NCBI GenBank assembly: GCA_003343805.1
Contig: QAKM01000086.1
Coordinates: 1 to 14,908 of the forward strand
DNA: 14,908 nucleotides
Source: Bacillota bacterium
Lineage (GTDB): Bacteria; Bacillota; Clostridia; Christensenellales; Borkfalkiaceae
Direction: 5' to 3'
Shown here piece after piece: positions 1-6,650 of this stretch. How positions within the stretch are numbered: the first letter of the stretch is position 1; each line of letters opens with the position of its first letter. The notes below the pieces were generated by a model. That model was not told the DNA's origin. It ran no database searches and saw nothing but the letters and a program-made list of their open reading frames with translations. A program made the position numbers and the translations under genes.

Positions 1-300
1 ATCCTTTCCGGCAGGCATCCATTTCCATAAGGCGGATACACAACCTAGCGGCTTATACAGGTATAGCCTGAGGCTTCCCAACCAGCCAAACCATAAATCA
101 CCACCGAATGGACAGACAGACTTTCTAAGAGGTTTTCCCGGCGGAAGGCCGGGTCCCAAGGAGGCGTCGTCAATCGCCCTGCCTCAGTGATTATACCTCA
201 GGATCTGATCTGGTGCATTATGGAAGCCACAGACACAGTAAGGAAACAATAACTTCTGATGGAGAGGGAATCCCTCCTTCAGTTATTCATTTAGATTTTG
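1..300 (+). ncRNA. Candidate large structured RNA, 3' portion (5' end outside window)
   Basis: No convincing open frame covers this stretch, but it is unusually rich in complementary segments. Local helices: 50-52/66-68 with 54-57/62-65 (loop CAGG); 72-75/84-87; and a 6-bp GC stem 137-142/148-153 with loop GGAAG. Long-range helices: TTCCATAA at 23-30 with TTATGGAA at 218-225, extended by 32-34/214-216; and CCTGAGG at 67-73 with CCTCAGG at 196-202, which competes with 68-74/181-187. It ends at a hairpin (248-287). A large non-coding RNA directly upstream of phage late genes recalls the ornate phage-associated classes ROOL and GOLLD, but I cannot match a consensus by eye. An untranslated leader of the late operon is the alternative. 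Seen: the helices. Inferred: that it is an independent RNA. Confidence 0.42.
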
Positions 301-301
301 T
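248..301 (+). terminator. Hairpin at the end of the non-coding region, possible weak terminator or RNA 3' end
   Basis: AATAACT at 248-254 pairs perfectly with AGTTATT at 281-287. Inside, GGA and GGG around 261-268 can pair with CCCTCC at 272-277 around a short AAT loop. The 3' flank is only moderately T-rich (CATTTAGATTTTGT), so termination would be weak. It may simply be the closing helix of the upstream structured RNA. Confidence 0.35.
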
Positions 302-313
302 AACTATTAACTC

Positions 314-331
314 GTAGTCATTATTGACTAC
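314..331. repeat. Perfect 7-bp inverted repeat upstream of the HNH gene
   Basis: GTAGTCA-TTAT-TGACTAC is an exact inverted repeat with a 4-base spacer, 28 bases before the HNH start codon. It could be a protein-binding dyad or a small mRNA hairpin in the leader. It has no T tract immediately after it, so it is not a terminator. No partner copy was seen elsewhere in the window. Confidence 0.4.
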
Positions 332-359
332 ACCATTATTATACTAGGGAGGTAGTACA

Positions 360-728
360 GTGAAAGCATGGGCGGAATGGTTTTATAAATCTAAAGTGTG
401 GTCAGAGACAAGAGAGGCTTATCTAATATCACAGCAGTATATTTGTGAGCGCTGCGGAGCGCCTGCAAAGATCGTGCATCATAGAGACTACATCACACAG
501 GCAAACATAAACGATCAGAGCATAACGTTATGCTGGGATAACTTAGAGGCATTGTGTCAAGAGTGCCACAACAAAGAACATCATGCAAAGAGTGAAAGAA
601 AAATGCGATATAGATTTACAGAGGACGGGAACATAACTCCCCCCCCTATCCACGAAAAAATTTTAGCCAAGAATAGACCGAGGGGTGACTATAATTTTAC
701 CCTGCAAGGTCGCGCATACGTGGTGTAG
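360..728 (+). CDS. HNH endonuclease (phage packaging-associated)
   Basis: A 122-residue protein with the full layout of small phage HNH nucleases. There is a first zinc-knuckle pair C29-x2-C32, the catalytic His region H40-H41 (IVHHRDYI), an Asn in DNLEALC (N61), a second Cys pair C66-x2-C69 and trailing histidines H70/H74/H75. In HK97-type cos phages, the HNH protein encoded next to the terminase genes assists terminase in cutting the concatemer during packaging; that role is inferred here from position. The start is GTG at 360, preceded by a strong AGGGAGG site at 346-352 with 7-base spacing. From about residue 92 onward the protein looks like translated non-protein DNA: it runs through an 8-C tract and a lysine/proline-rich tail. 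The conserved enzyme probably ends near there, and the rest overlaps a DNA site. Confidence 0.93.
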   Translation: MKAWAEWFYKSKVWSETREAYLISQQYICERCGAPAKIVHHRDYITQANINDQSITLCWDNLEALCQECHNKEHHAKSERKMRYRFTEDGNITPPPIHEKILAKNRPRGDYNFTLQGRAYVV

Positions 729-762
729 AGGGGGTGTGGTGTACCAAAAGGGGTAAAAAGAA
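630..762. other. Candidate cos / terminase recognition region
   Basis: Between the conserved part of the HNH gene and the small terminase start lie a run of eight C (639-646), several G runs (682-685, 730-734, 750-753), a GGGT/ACCC stem (683-686/699-702) and a direct repeat TGGTGTA at 721-727 and 737-743. The HNH-terS junction is a known position for cohesive-end sites in HK97-like phages. The exact nick positions cannot be read from one sequence. The C run could also just be low-complexity coding DNA. Confidence 0.3.
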
Positions 763-1116
763 ATGGCGGAAAAGAAAGAAAAAACGAAAGAACAGAAAAC
801 AAAGGCAGAAAAAAACAGACTAAAGCGGATTTTTAAGAACTTAGACGAAAATAAAAAAAGTTTAGTTACGCCGCTGATCGAAAAAGCCGCTTTTATGAGC
901 GTTGAGCTTGACGAATTGCAGGAAGTCATAGAGAACGAGGGATGGACAAGCGAATACAAGAACGGCGCGAACCAGTACGGCACAAAGAAAAGCCCGGAGG
1001 CTGAAACCTATATAGCATTATCCAAGAACTACGCGGCAATTATCAAGCAATTAACGGAACTTGTACCGCCAGCCGAGAGAAAGAAAAGCAGGCTTGCGGC
1101 ATTGAGGGAAGAGTAG
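763..1116 (+). CDS. terS: Terminase small subunit (P27-like)
   Basis: A 117-residue highly charged protein located between the HNH gene and the large terminase, the standard place for the small subunit. It binds the packaging site on viral DNA and delivers it to the large terminase. The first 30 residues are a Lys/Glu-rich tail. Residues 36-100 carry the helical block LIEKAAFMSVELDELQEV, then a Gly/Asn/Lys segment around residues 60-76, then an alanine/tyrosine helix ending in LTELVPP. This resembles short members of the P27-like terminase small subunit family. No classical helix-turn-helix is obvious by eye. The ATG is preceded by AAAAGGGG at 747-753 with about 9-base spacing. The next gene starts 6 bases downstream, so the two are probably translationally coupled. 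Confidence 0.85.
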   Translation: MAEKKEKTKEQKTKAEKNRLKRIFKNLDENKKSLVTPLIEKAAFMSVELDELQEVIENEGWTSEYKNGANQYGTKKSPEAETYIALSKNYAAIIKQLTELVPPAERKKSRLAALREE

Positions 1117-1122
1117 ACGGAA

Positions 1123-1329
1123 GTGCCGTATAAAAATTATATCTACGAGTATTACCAGAAGATTTGTAGCGGCAAGATCACGGTAGGAAAGTGGATAAAA
1201 GCCATATTCAAAATTATCATAGATAGTCTGGAAAAGCAGGACTATTATTTCAGTGCAAAAGAGGCAAACAGAGCCATAAAGTTCATAGAAAATTTTTGTC
1301 ACCATAGCCAGGGCGCAGCGATCTTTTAA
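1123..1329 (+). CDS. terL: Terminase large subunit, N-terminal fragment upstream of a frame disruption
   Basis: A 68-residue frame starting at GTG 1123 whose first 64 residues look like the normal N-terminus of clostridial large terminases (YYQKICSGKIT, FSAKEANRAIKFIENFCHHSQG). After HHSQG it reads four residues (AAIF) and stops at TAA 1327-1329. In the -1 frame the same bases encode RSDLLKLELWQKA, the expected continuation, and that frame is open from 1308. One missing base near GGG 1311-1313 explains the break: a fourth G would restore one frame and give a protein of about 550 residues, the usual size. No canonical slippery heptamer is in phase here. The break may be a sequencing or assembly error in a G run, a real inactivating mutation, or less likely recoding. 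No strong ribosome binding site precedes the GTG. Confidence 0.75.
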   Translation: MPYKNYIYEYYQKICSGKITVGKWIKAIFKIIIDSLEKQDYYFSAKEANRAIKFIENFCHHSQGAAIF

Positions 1330-1337
1330 AGCTGGAA

Positions 1338-2774
1338 TTGTGGCAAAAAGCTATTGTATCCACCATTTTCGGAATTGTAGACGAAGAAAAAACACGTATT
1401 TTTCGTGAAATTTTTATAGTGATCGGACGAAAAAACGGTAAAAGTTTATTTGCATCTGCGATTATTGCATACATGGCATACTTAGAGCCGGAGTACGGGC
1501 AGGAAATATACTGCCTTGCACCAAAACTGGAGCAGGCGGCAAAGGTATATGATGGATTTTATCAGATGGTAAAAGCGGATGAAGAGCTGGCAGAGCTGGC
1601 AAAGAAACGGCGTTCTGATATCTACATTGAGGAAAGCAACACCATAATTAAGCCGATTGCATTTAATGCGAAAAAGTCAGACGGATTTAACCCACAGCTT
1701 GTAGTCTGTGACGAGATGGCAGCGTGGGCAGGAGACGGTGGACTTAAACAGTACGAGGTTATGAAGTCTGCATTAGGCGCACGTAGGCAGCCTATGATTT
1801 TGAGCATTTCAACAGCCGGATACATTAACGATAGCATCTATGACGAGCTGATGAAGAGAAGCACCAGCTTTTTGAAAGGAAACAGCAAAGAGCGGAGGCT
1901 TTTACCGTTCCTGTATATCATTGACGATATCGAAAAATGGAACGACATAGAGGAACTAAAGAAAGCAAACCCGAACATGGGCGTATCTGTCAAAGAAAGT
2001 TTCTTTATAGACGAGATCGCAGTAGCAGAGGGCAGCTTAAGCAAGAAAGCAGAGTTTTTAACAAAATACTGCAATATCAAACAGAACAGCAGCGTTGCAT
2101 GGCTTGAATATCAGACAGTAGAAAACGCCGGGGTAGATTTAACGCTGGAGGACTTTAGAGAGTGCTACGCAGTGGGCGGCATTGATTTGAGCCAGACAAC
2201 AGACTTAACAGCAGCAAGCGTGGTAATTGAAAAAGATGGCATATTATACGCCTTTACACAGTTTTTCATGCCAAAGAACAAAGTGGAATATTTACAGGCT
2301 ACAGATGGCGTTCCATATGATCTGTTTGTAAAAAAAGGACTGATAACAATATCCGGGGAAAATTACGTGGACTATAAAGACGTATTTAACTGGTATGTAT
2401 GGCTGATGAATGAATACGGCATAAGAGTTTTGAAAATCGGTTACGACAGATACAGCGCACAATACCTTATTGACGATCTGAAAAACTACGGTTTCCATAC
2501 GGATGATGTACACCAAGGGGAAAACCTCACGCCAGTTATCAGAGAGTTTGAGGGCATCATAAAAGACGGAAATTTCAAGATTGTAAACAATAATCTGCTG
2601 AAATCGCATTTCTTAAATGTTGCATTAAAGCAGAACATGGAAACAAGAAAATTCAGACCAATAAAGATAGAACAGCGGGCGCATATAGATGGTTTCGTAT
2701 CTGTCATAGACGCTATGACGGTAAGACAGAAATACTATGCAGAAGTGGGAGAAATGCTAAAGAACGCCGCTTAG
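1338..2774 (+). CDS. terL: Terminase large subunit, ATPase and nuclease domains (main part)
   Basis: This is the packaging motor that hydrolyses ATP to drive DNA into the prohead and cuts concatemers. The longest start in this frame is TTG at 1338 (478 residues), but the frame is open from 1308 and almost certainly belongs to the gene starting at 1123. Numbering from TTG: Walker A-like GRKNGKS at 30-36, the adenine/translocation segment IYCLAPKLEQA at 57-67, Walker B LVVCDE at 121-126, and the coupling segment LSISTAG at 155-161. The RNase H-like nuclease begins at GGIDLSQTTDL, with acidic D283, and ends with SVIDAMTVR (D458). This matches Terminase_1 proteins, so the enzyme body looks intact. 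TTG has no clear ribosome binding site, which argues that this is not an independent gene. A downstream AAAGGAG leads to the portal gene. Confidence 0.93.
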   Translation: MWQKAIVSTIFGIVDEEKTRIFREIFIVIGRKNGKSLFASAIIAYMAYLEPEYGQEIYCLAPKLEQAAKVYDGFYQMVKADEELAELAKKRRSDIYIEESNTIIKPIAFNAKKSDGFNPQLVVCDEMAAWAGDGGLKQYEVMKSALGARRQPMILSISTAGYINDSIYDELMKRSTSFLKGNSKERRLLPFLYIIDDIEKWNDIEELKKANPNMGVSVKESFFIDEIAVAEGSLSKKAEFLTKYCNIKQNSSVAWLEYQTVENAGVDLTLEDFRECYAVGGIDLSQTTDLTAASVVIEKDGILYAFTQFFMPKNKVEYLQATDGVPYDLFVKKGLITISGENYVDYKDVFNWYVWLMNEYGIRVLKIGYDRYSAQYLIDDLKNYGFHTDDVHQGENLTPVIREFEGIIKDGNFKIVNNNLLKSHFLNVALKQNMETRKFRPIKIEQRAHIDGFVSVIDAMTVRQKYYAEVGEMLKNAA

Positions 2775-2782
2775 AAAGGAGA

Positions 2783-4048
2783 GTGAACGGCATCAAATTC
2801 TTAGATTATCTATTTCACGGGAAACAACTAAGAGTGATCGACAGCTATTTTAAGATGCTGAACGGGTACAGCCCTACGTTTACGAGCTACAACGGCGGCG
2901 TATATGAGATGGACTTAACGCGGACGGCTATAAACAGCTTCGCAACACATTGCAGCAAATTAACGCCGGAGATCACAGGCAGTGCGCACAAAAATCTTGA
3001 AAAGGTTTTGCAGCACAAGCCGAACTATTTCATGGATACCACAAAATTTATAAAGAGAGTGGCAACATATGTAGCCACGGAGCACACCGCTTTTATTGTA
3101 CCGATAGAGGATGAATACGGCGGGCTGTGCGGGTGGTATCCCCTGCGGGCGGAGCGTTGCGAAGTGGTAGAGGCAGAAGGACAAGTATATCTGCGTTATT
3201 TGTTTGCGAACGGAGAACACGCAGCAATAGAGTTTGAAAAGGTCGGGATAATGACGGACTTTGAATATACAGACGATCTTTTCGGAGAGGACAACCGAAC
3301 TTTAAAGCCGACAATGCAGCTTATCCATACGCAGAATGAGGGCATCATAAACGCGGTAAAAAATTCTGCAAATATCCGCTTTCTGGCAAAAATTGCGAAC
3401 ATGATTAAGCCGGAGGACATCAAAAAAGAGCGGCAGAGGTTCACAGAAGAAAACTTAAGTTCCGACAATGACAGCGGAATGATTATTTATGATAACAAGT
3501 TTACTGATCTGAAACCTGTGGAAAGTAAGCCGTTTGTGCCGAACGCATTACAGACACAGCAGATACAGGACAATGTGTGTACGCATTTCGGAACAAATTT
3601 AGATATCTTACAAAACAAATTTAATGAGGATACATGGAACGCATATTACGAGGGAAAGATAGAGCCTTTTGCAATTCAGCTTTCTCTTGTTATGACGAAT
3701 ATGACGTTTACCCAGCGGGAAATTGCTTGCGGAAATGCGATTACATTCAGCGCAAACCGCTTACAATACGCCTCAAATAGTACAAAGCTGCAAGTAAGCA
3801 CACAGCTTTTTGACCGGGCGCTTCTGAACCGCAACGGGGTAATGGATATCTGGAATATGCCGCACGTAGAGGGCGGAGAAAAATACTATATCCGCAAAGA
3901 ATACACAGAGGTAAGCGAGCTGGGGAAATCAGAGAAAACAACAGAACCGATAAATCAGAACCCGCAGGAAAAAGGAGACGGGCAGCAGGCAGGCACAGAG
4001 CCGCCAGAACCCGCGAATAACGAGCTGGGAGAGGAAGAGGGTAAATAA
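2783..4048 (+). CDS. Portal protein (HK97-type)
   Basis: A 421-residue protein directly after the large terminase, matching phage portal proteins of the HK97 type. These form the dodecameric ring at one capsid vertex through which DNA passes and to which the motor and tail dock. Recognisable stretches are an N-terminal MLNGYSPTFTSYNGGVYEMD, a TRTAINSFATHCSKL segment, a central aromatic and acidic core, and a late segment with EDTWNAYYEGKIEPFAIQL. The last 45 residues are a disordered Pro/Glu/Gln-rich tail. The chosen start is GTG 2783, only a base or two after the GGAG of AAAGGAG (2775-2781). That is shorter than usual spacing, so the true start is somewhat uncertain. The next ATG in frame would remove 23 residues, including hydrophobic ones that look genuine. 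It ends one base before the protease gene. Confidence 0.93.
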   Translation: MNGIKFLDYLFHGKQLRVIDSYFKMLNGYSPTFTSYNGGVYEMDLTRTAINSFATHCSKLTPEITGSAHKNLEKVLQHKPNYFMDTTKFIKRVATYVATEHTAFIVPIEDEYGGLCGWYPLRAERCEVVEAEGQVYLRYLFANGEHAAIEFEKVGIMTDFEYTDDLFGEDNRTLKPTMQLIHTQNEGIINAVKNSANIRFLAKIANMIKPEDIKKERQRFTEENLSSDNDSGMIIYDNKFTDLKPVESKPFVPNALQTQQIQDNVCTHFGTNLDILQNKFNEDTWNAYYEGKIEPFAIQLSLVMTNMTFTQREIACGNAITFSANRLQYASNSTKLQVSTQLFDRALLNRNGVMDIWNMPHVEGGEKYYIRKEYTEVSELGKSEKTTEPINQNPQEKGDGQQAGTEPPEPANNELGEEEGK

Positions 4049-4049
4049 T

Positions 4050-4643
4050 ATGCCGATAAAGAAAGAACGGGAATACAGGGCGCTTGCAGCGCCGTTATCT
4101 GCGGATGCAGCAACTAAGAGAATAGATACAGAATATTACGTGGAGGGATACGCAACAACTTTTGACAAGCCATATCTGCTCTACGAAATCGGAGGAACAA
4201 AATACTATGAAAAAATAGACAGCCGCGCACTGGATGGTGCTGATATGAGTGATGTTATCATGCAGTACGATCACGAGGGGCGCGTATTTGCCAGGCAGTC
4301 AAATAAAACTCTGATATTAGTGCCAGATCACAAGGGGCTGCTGATTGCGGCAGATTTAGGAAAAACAGAGCTTGCAAAAGGACTGTATGAGGATATTAAG
4401 GCACGCATGATAACAAAAATGTCATGGGCTTTTACCGTGCAGGAAGAAAGCTATGACAGGGCAACACGGACAAGGACAATACTAAAGATAAAAAAAGTTT
4501 ATGACGTATCCGCCGTGAGCATACCGGCAAACGGCGATACTGAAATAGCCGCCCGGAATTTTGCCCATAGGAGGTATGAGGCAGAGCGGCAGGAGATGCT
4601 TAAGAGACGGGCAGCAATACTAAAGATCAAAGCAAATTTATAA
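4050..4643 (+). CDS. Prohead maturation protease (HK97 family, U35)
   Basis: A 197-residue serine protease of the HK97 prohead protease family, which cleaves the scaffold-like delta domain from capsid subunits during prohead maturation. Seen in the sequence: the N-terminal EYYVEGYATTFDKPY strand motif, the catalytic His in MQYDHEGRVFAR (H75), the Ser of KMSWAFTV (S125), and the late motif YDVSAVSIPAN (151-161). All are characteristic positions of this family. The C-terminal 30 residues are basic and helical. The start ATG at 4050 lies one base after the portal stop, with GAGGAAGAGGG as the Shine-Dalgarno inside the portal gene, indicating coupled translation. Length and position before the capsid gene fit the family. 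Confidence 0.95.
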   Translation: MPIKKEREYRALAAPLSADAATKRIDTEYYVEGYATTFDKPYLLYEIGGTKYYEKIDSRALDGADMSDVIMQYDHEGRVFARQSNKTLILVPDHKGLLIAADLGKTELAKGLYEDIKARMITKMSWAFTVQEESYDRATRTRTILKIKKVYDVSAVSIPANGDTEIAARNFAHRRYEAERQEMLKRRAAILKIKANL

Positions 4644-4659
4644 AAGGAGAACAGAAAAA

Positions 4660-5904
4660 ATGAGATTAAAAGAAATTGAGACAAGGCTGGCAGAAATCAG
4701 AAAAGAGCTGACGGAAAACGCAGAAACGCTGACGGATGAACAGATTACCGCGCTGGAAACAGAGGTAGACAATTTGCAGGAGGAAAGAACAAGGCTTGTG
4801 GATGCACAGGAGAAAAGAACAAAGCTGCTTGCGAGAATTGCAGTCGGAGAGCCTGTAAGCGGAGCAGAGGGCGGAGCTGGAGCAGCGCCCGCAGTATTAC
4901 GGAATTTTGCAGGGGCAGCAGGCGGCGCAGGAGAAGAGCCGGAAAAAGAGGACAAGTACAGTTCTATGGCTTACAGAAAAGCATTTATGCAGCATGTGTG
5001 CAGAGGAACGGCAATTCCGGCAGAGTACCGCGCGGATGCAGTAAGCACCACAACGGATGTAGGGGCGGTAATTCCGACAACTGTACTGAACCAGATCGTG
5101 CAGAAAATGGAGAGCACAGGCATGATCTTAGCTCTCGTAACAAGGACGGCATACAAGGGCGGCGTAAGTATCCCGGTATCTACTGTTAAGCCTACTGCTA
5201 CATGGGTAGCGGAGAGCAAGGGCAGCGACAAGCAGAAACACAGCGCCACAAAGGATGGCATGATTACATTCGCTTACCACAAGCTGCGCTGTGCGGTAGC
5301 CGTATCTCTGGAAGTGGATACAATGGCAATCAGCGCATTTGAGACGCTGCTTATCAGCAATATTGTTGAGGCAATGACAAAGGCGCTGGAGCAGTCCATT
5401 GTTGACGGAGACGGAGCAGGAAAGCCGAAAGGCATCCTTGCGGAAACGCCGGAGACAGGGCAGACAATTGAGGTATCAGAACCCGCTTATGCTGATCTGA
5501 TCGCGGCAGAGGCGGCGCTGCCGATGGCATATGAAAACGGGGCGGTATGGTGCATGAGCAAAAAAACATTCATGCAGTATTACGGGCTGGTAGATGCAAA
5601 CGGGCAGCCGATCGGGCGCGTAAACTACGGCATTGCAGGTAAACCGGAGCGTACACTGCTGGGGCGTCCTGTGGTGTGCTGCGATTATGTGAAAAGCTAT
5701 GATGCATCACTGGCAGCAAACAGCCTGTTTGCGTTCCTGTTCAATTTCAAAGATTACGTGCTCAATACAAACTACGCTATGGGCGTAAAGAAGTATGAGG
5801 ACAACGACACAGACGATCAGGTAACAAAGGGCATCATGCTGGCAGACGGGAAAGTAGTAGACAAGAACAGCTTAGTTGTACTGAAAAAAATTGCATCCGT
5901 ATAA
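4660..5904 (+). CDS. Major capsid protein (HK97 fold) with N-terminal delta domain
   Basis: A 414-residue HK97-fold shell protein. Residues 1-58 are a charged coiled coil (RLKEIETRLAEIRKEL and on), the scaffold-like delta domain normally removed by the preceding protease. Residues 60-95 are a Gly/Ala-rich linker in which cleavage probably falls. From about residue 98 the mature fold starts (YSSMAYRKAFMQ), followed by the family hallmarks VIPTTVLNQIV, ATWVAESK, LRCAVAVSLE and IVDGDGAGKPKGIL. A strong AAAGGAGA at 4643-4650 sits 9 bases from the ATG, consistent with high expression. It is followed by a GC-rich hairpin and then a SAP-like gene. No decoration-protein or separate scaffold gene is present, consistent with the fused delta domain. 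Confidence 0.96.
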   Translation: MRLKEIETRLAEIRKELTENAETLTDEQITALETEVDNLQEERTRLVDAQEKRTKLLARIAVGEPVSGAEGGAGAAPAVLRNFAGAAGGAGEEPEKEDKYSSMAYRKAFMQHVCRGTAIPAEYRADAVSTTTDVGAVIPTTVLNQIVQKMESTGMILALVTRTAYKGGVSIPVSTVKPTATWVAESKGSDKQKHSATKDGMITFAYHKLRCAVAVSLEVDTMAISAFETLLISNIVEAMTKALEQSIVDGDGAGKPKGILAETPETGQTIEVSEPAYADLIAAEAALPMAYENGAVWCMSKKTFMQYYGLVDANGQPIGRVNYGIAGKPERTLLGRPVVCCDYVKSYDASLAANSLFAFLFNFKDYVLNTNYAMGVKKYEDNDTDDQVTKGIMLADGKVVDKNSLVVLKKIASV

Positions 5905-5910
5905 GAAAAT

Positions 5911-5932
5911 GCGCGGCGTTCACGCGCCGCGC
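5911..5932 (+). promoter_or_regulatory. GC-rich 8-bp intergenic hairpin after the capsid gene
   Basis: GCGCGGCG at 5911-5918 pairs perfectly with CGCCGCGC at 5925-5932 around the six-base loop TTCACG. It lies 6 bases after the capsid stop and just before the next Shine-Dalgarno (AAAGGA). There is no T tract, so it is not a typical intrinsic terminator. It may protect or process the capsid mRNA 3' end, or separate the expression levels of the two genes. Confidence 0.75.
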
Positions 5933-5948
5933 GGAAAGGAAGATAAAA

Positions 5949-6356
5949 ATGACAGGACATTTAAGTATTAAAAATCTGGAAAAAATGAAAAAGGACGATC
6001 TGAAAGCGTTGGCAAAGGACATGGGTATCAGTGACGAGGGCACAGTAAAAGAACTGGCTGCAAGGATTGCAGCGGAAGAGGTGGAAGTACCCGAAGAGGA
6101 CGAACTGACCGAAGAGGAAAAGGCAGCAGTAAGAGAGGTAGCAGACGAAGAGGCGGCGGGTGAGGAAGAACCGCCGAAAGTGTCCGAAACGGACACCGCA
6201 CAGGAAGATAAGAAAAAGGTAACAGTGCGCGTTATCCAGACATATAAGGATAAAAAAGCAAAACAGGTATTCAGACCGGGCTTTGAGTTCAACATTTCAC
6301 TGGAAAGAGCAAAGGAGCTGGAGGCGGCAAAAGTTGCGGAGATCGTAACAAAATGA
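5949..6356 (+). CDS. Small acidic protein with SAP/HeH-like N-terminal domain, function unknown
   Basis: A 135-residue protein between the capsid gene and the first connector gene. Residues 4-42 (LSIKNLEKMKKDDLKALAKD followed by MGISDEGTVKELAARI) form two amphipathic helices like SAP or HeH/LEM nucleic-acid-binding motifs often seen in phage genes at this position. Residues 44-82 are a very acidic Glu/Ala linker. The last 45 residues are a more basic folded segment (VTVRVIQTYKDKK...VFRPGFEF). Homologues at this site are commonly annotated as hypothetical or Rho-N-like proteins; a structural or DNA-organising role in the head is possible but unproven. The ATG follows AAAGGAAG with good spacing, and the stop overlaps the next start (ATGA). 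Confidence 0.85.
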   Translation: MTGHLSIKNLEKMKKDDLKALAKDMGISDEGTVKELAARIAAEEVEVPEEDELTEEEKAAVREVADEEAAGEEEPPKVSETDTAQEDKKKVTVRVIQTYKDKKAKQVFRPGFEFNISLERAKELEAAKVAEIVTK

Positions 6357-6649
6357 GCGGGATGGAAACCGTGCTGACCGATACCGTAAAGGGCAGCATG
6401 AGGATTTTAGGCAAGTCTGCTGTAGTCGAGAATGATATCAATAATATGATTGCCGCCGCAAAACAGGATTTATCTGTAGCAGGGGTAAAAAAGATTGATG
6501 AAACAGACGCGCTTATTATCCGGGCAATTACTCTTTTCGTAAAGTCAGAGATGAACTACCAGAACCGGGGAGAGCAGTACAGACAGAGCTATGAACTGCA
6601 AAAACAGTCCTTGTGTCTGGCTGGAGATTACAACACGGAAGAGGGATAA
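6353..6649 (+). CDS. Head-tail connector (gp6-like adaptor)
   Basis: A 98-residue, mostly helical protein with the pattern of gp6-like head-tail connectors, which form the adaptor ring under the portal. Features are an N-terminal VKGSMRILGKSAVVENDINNMIA segment (residues 10-32), an AAAKQDLSVAGVK turn, and IIRAITLFVKSEMNY (residues 54-68), which aligns with the conserved aromatic region of the family. The gene overlaps the previous one by ATGA, giving coupled translation, and is followed one base later by the stopper gene. The assignment rests on position and pattern; individual connector families are divergent. Confidence 0.8.
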   Translation: MSGMETVLTDTVKGSMRILGKSAVVENDINNMIAAAKQDLSVAGVKKIDETDALIIRAITLFVKSEMNYQNRGEQYRQSYELQKQSLCLAGDYNTEEG

Positions 6650-6650
6650 A

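Noticed and set aside
324..345. TTGACT and TATACT resembling a sigma-A promoter before the HNH gene
   Set aside because: The two hexamers are only 10 bases apart, far below the required 16-18, and no suitable -35 sits 17 bases before TATACT.
1308..1329. Programmed frameshift in the large terminase
   Set aside because: No X-XXY-YYZ heptamer is in phase in the overlap; a single lost G is simpler. Kept only as a minor alternative.
4638..6295. Antisense frames opposite the capsid and SAP-like genes
   Set aside because: Serine and alanine repeats mirror the Glu/Ala-rich sense strand; no initiation signals.
6591..6650. Longer start for the stopper protein
   Set aside because: The extra 20 residues are entirely within the upstream gene and look like out-of-frame translation; ATG 6651 fits the operon spacing.
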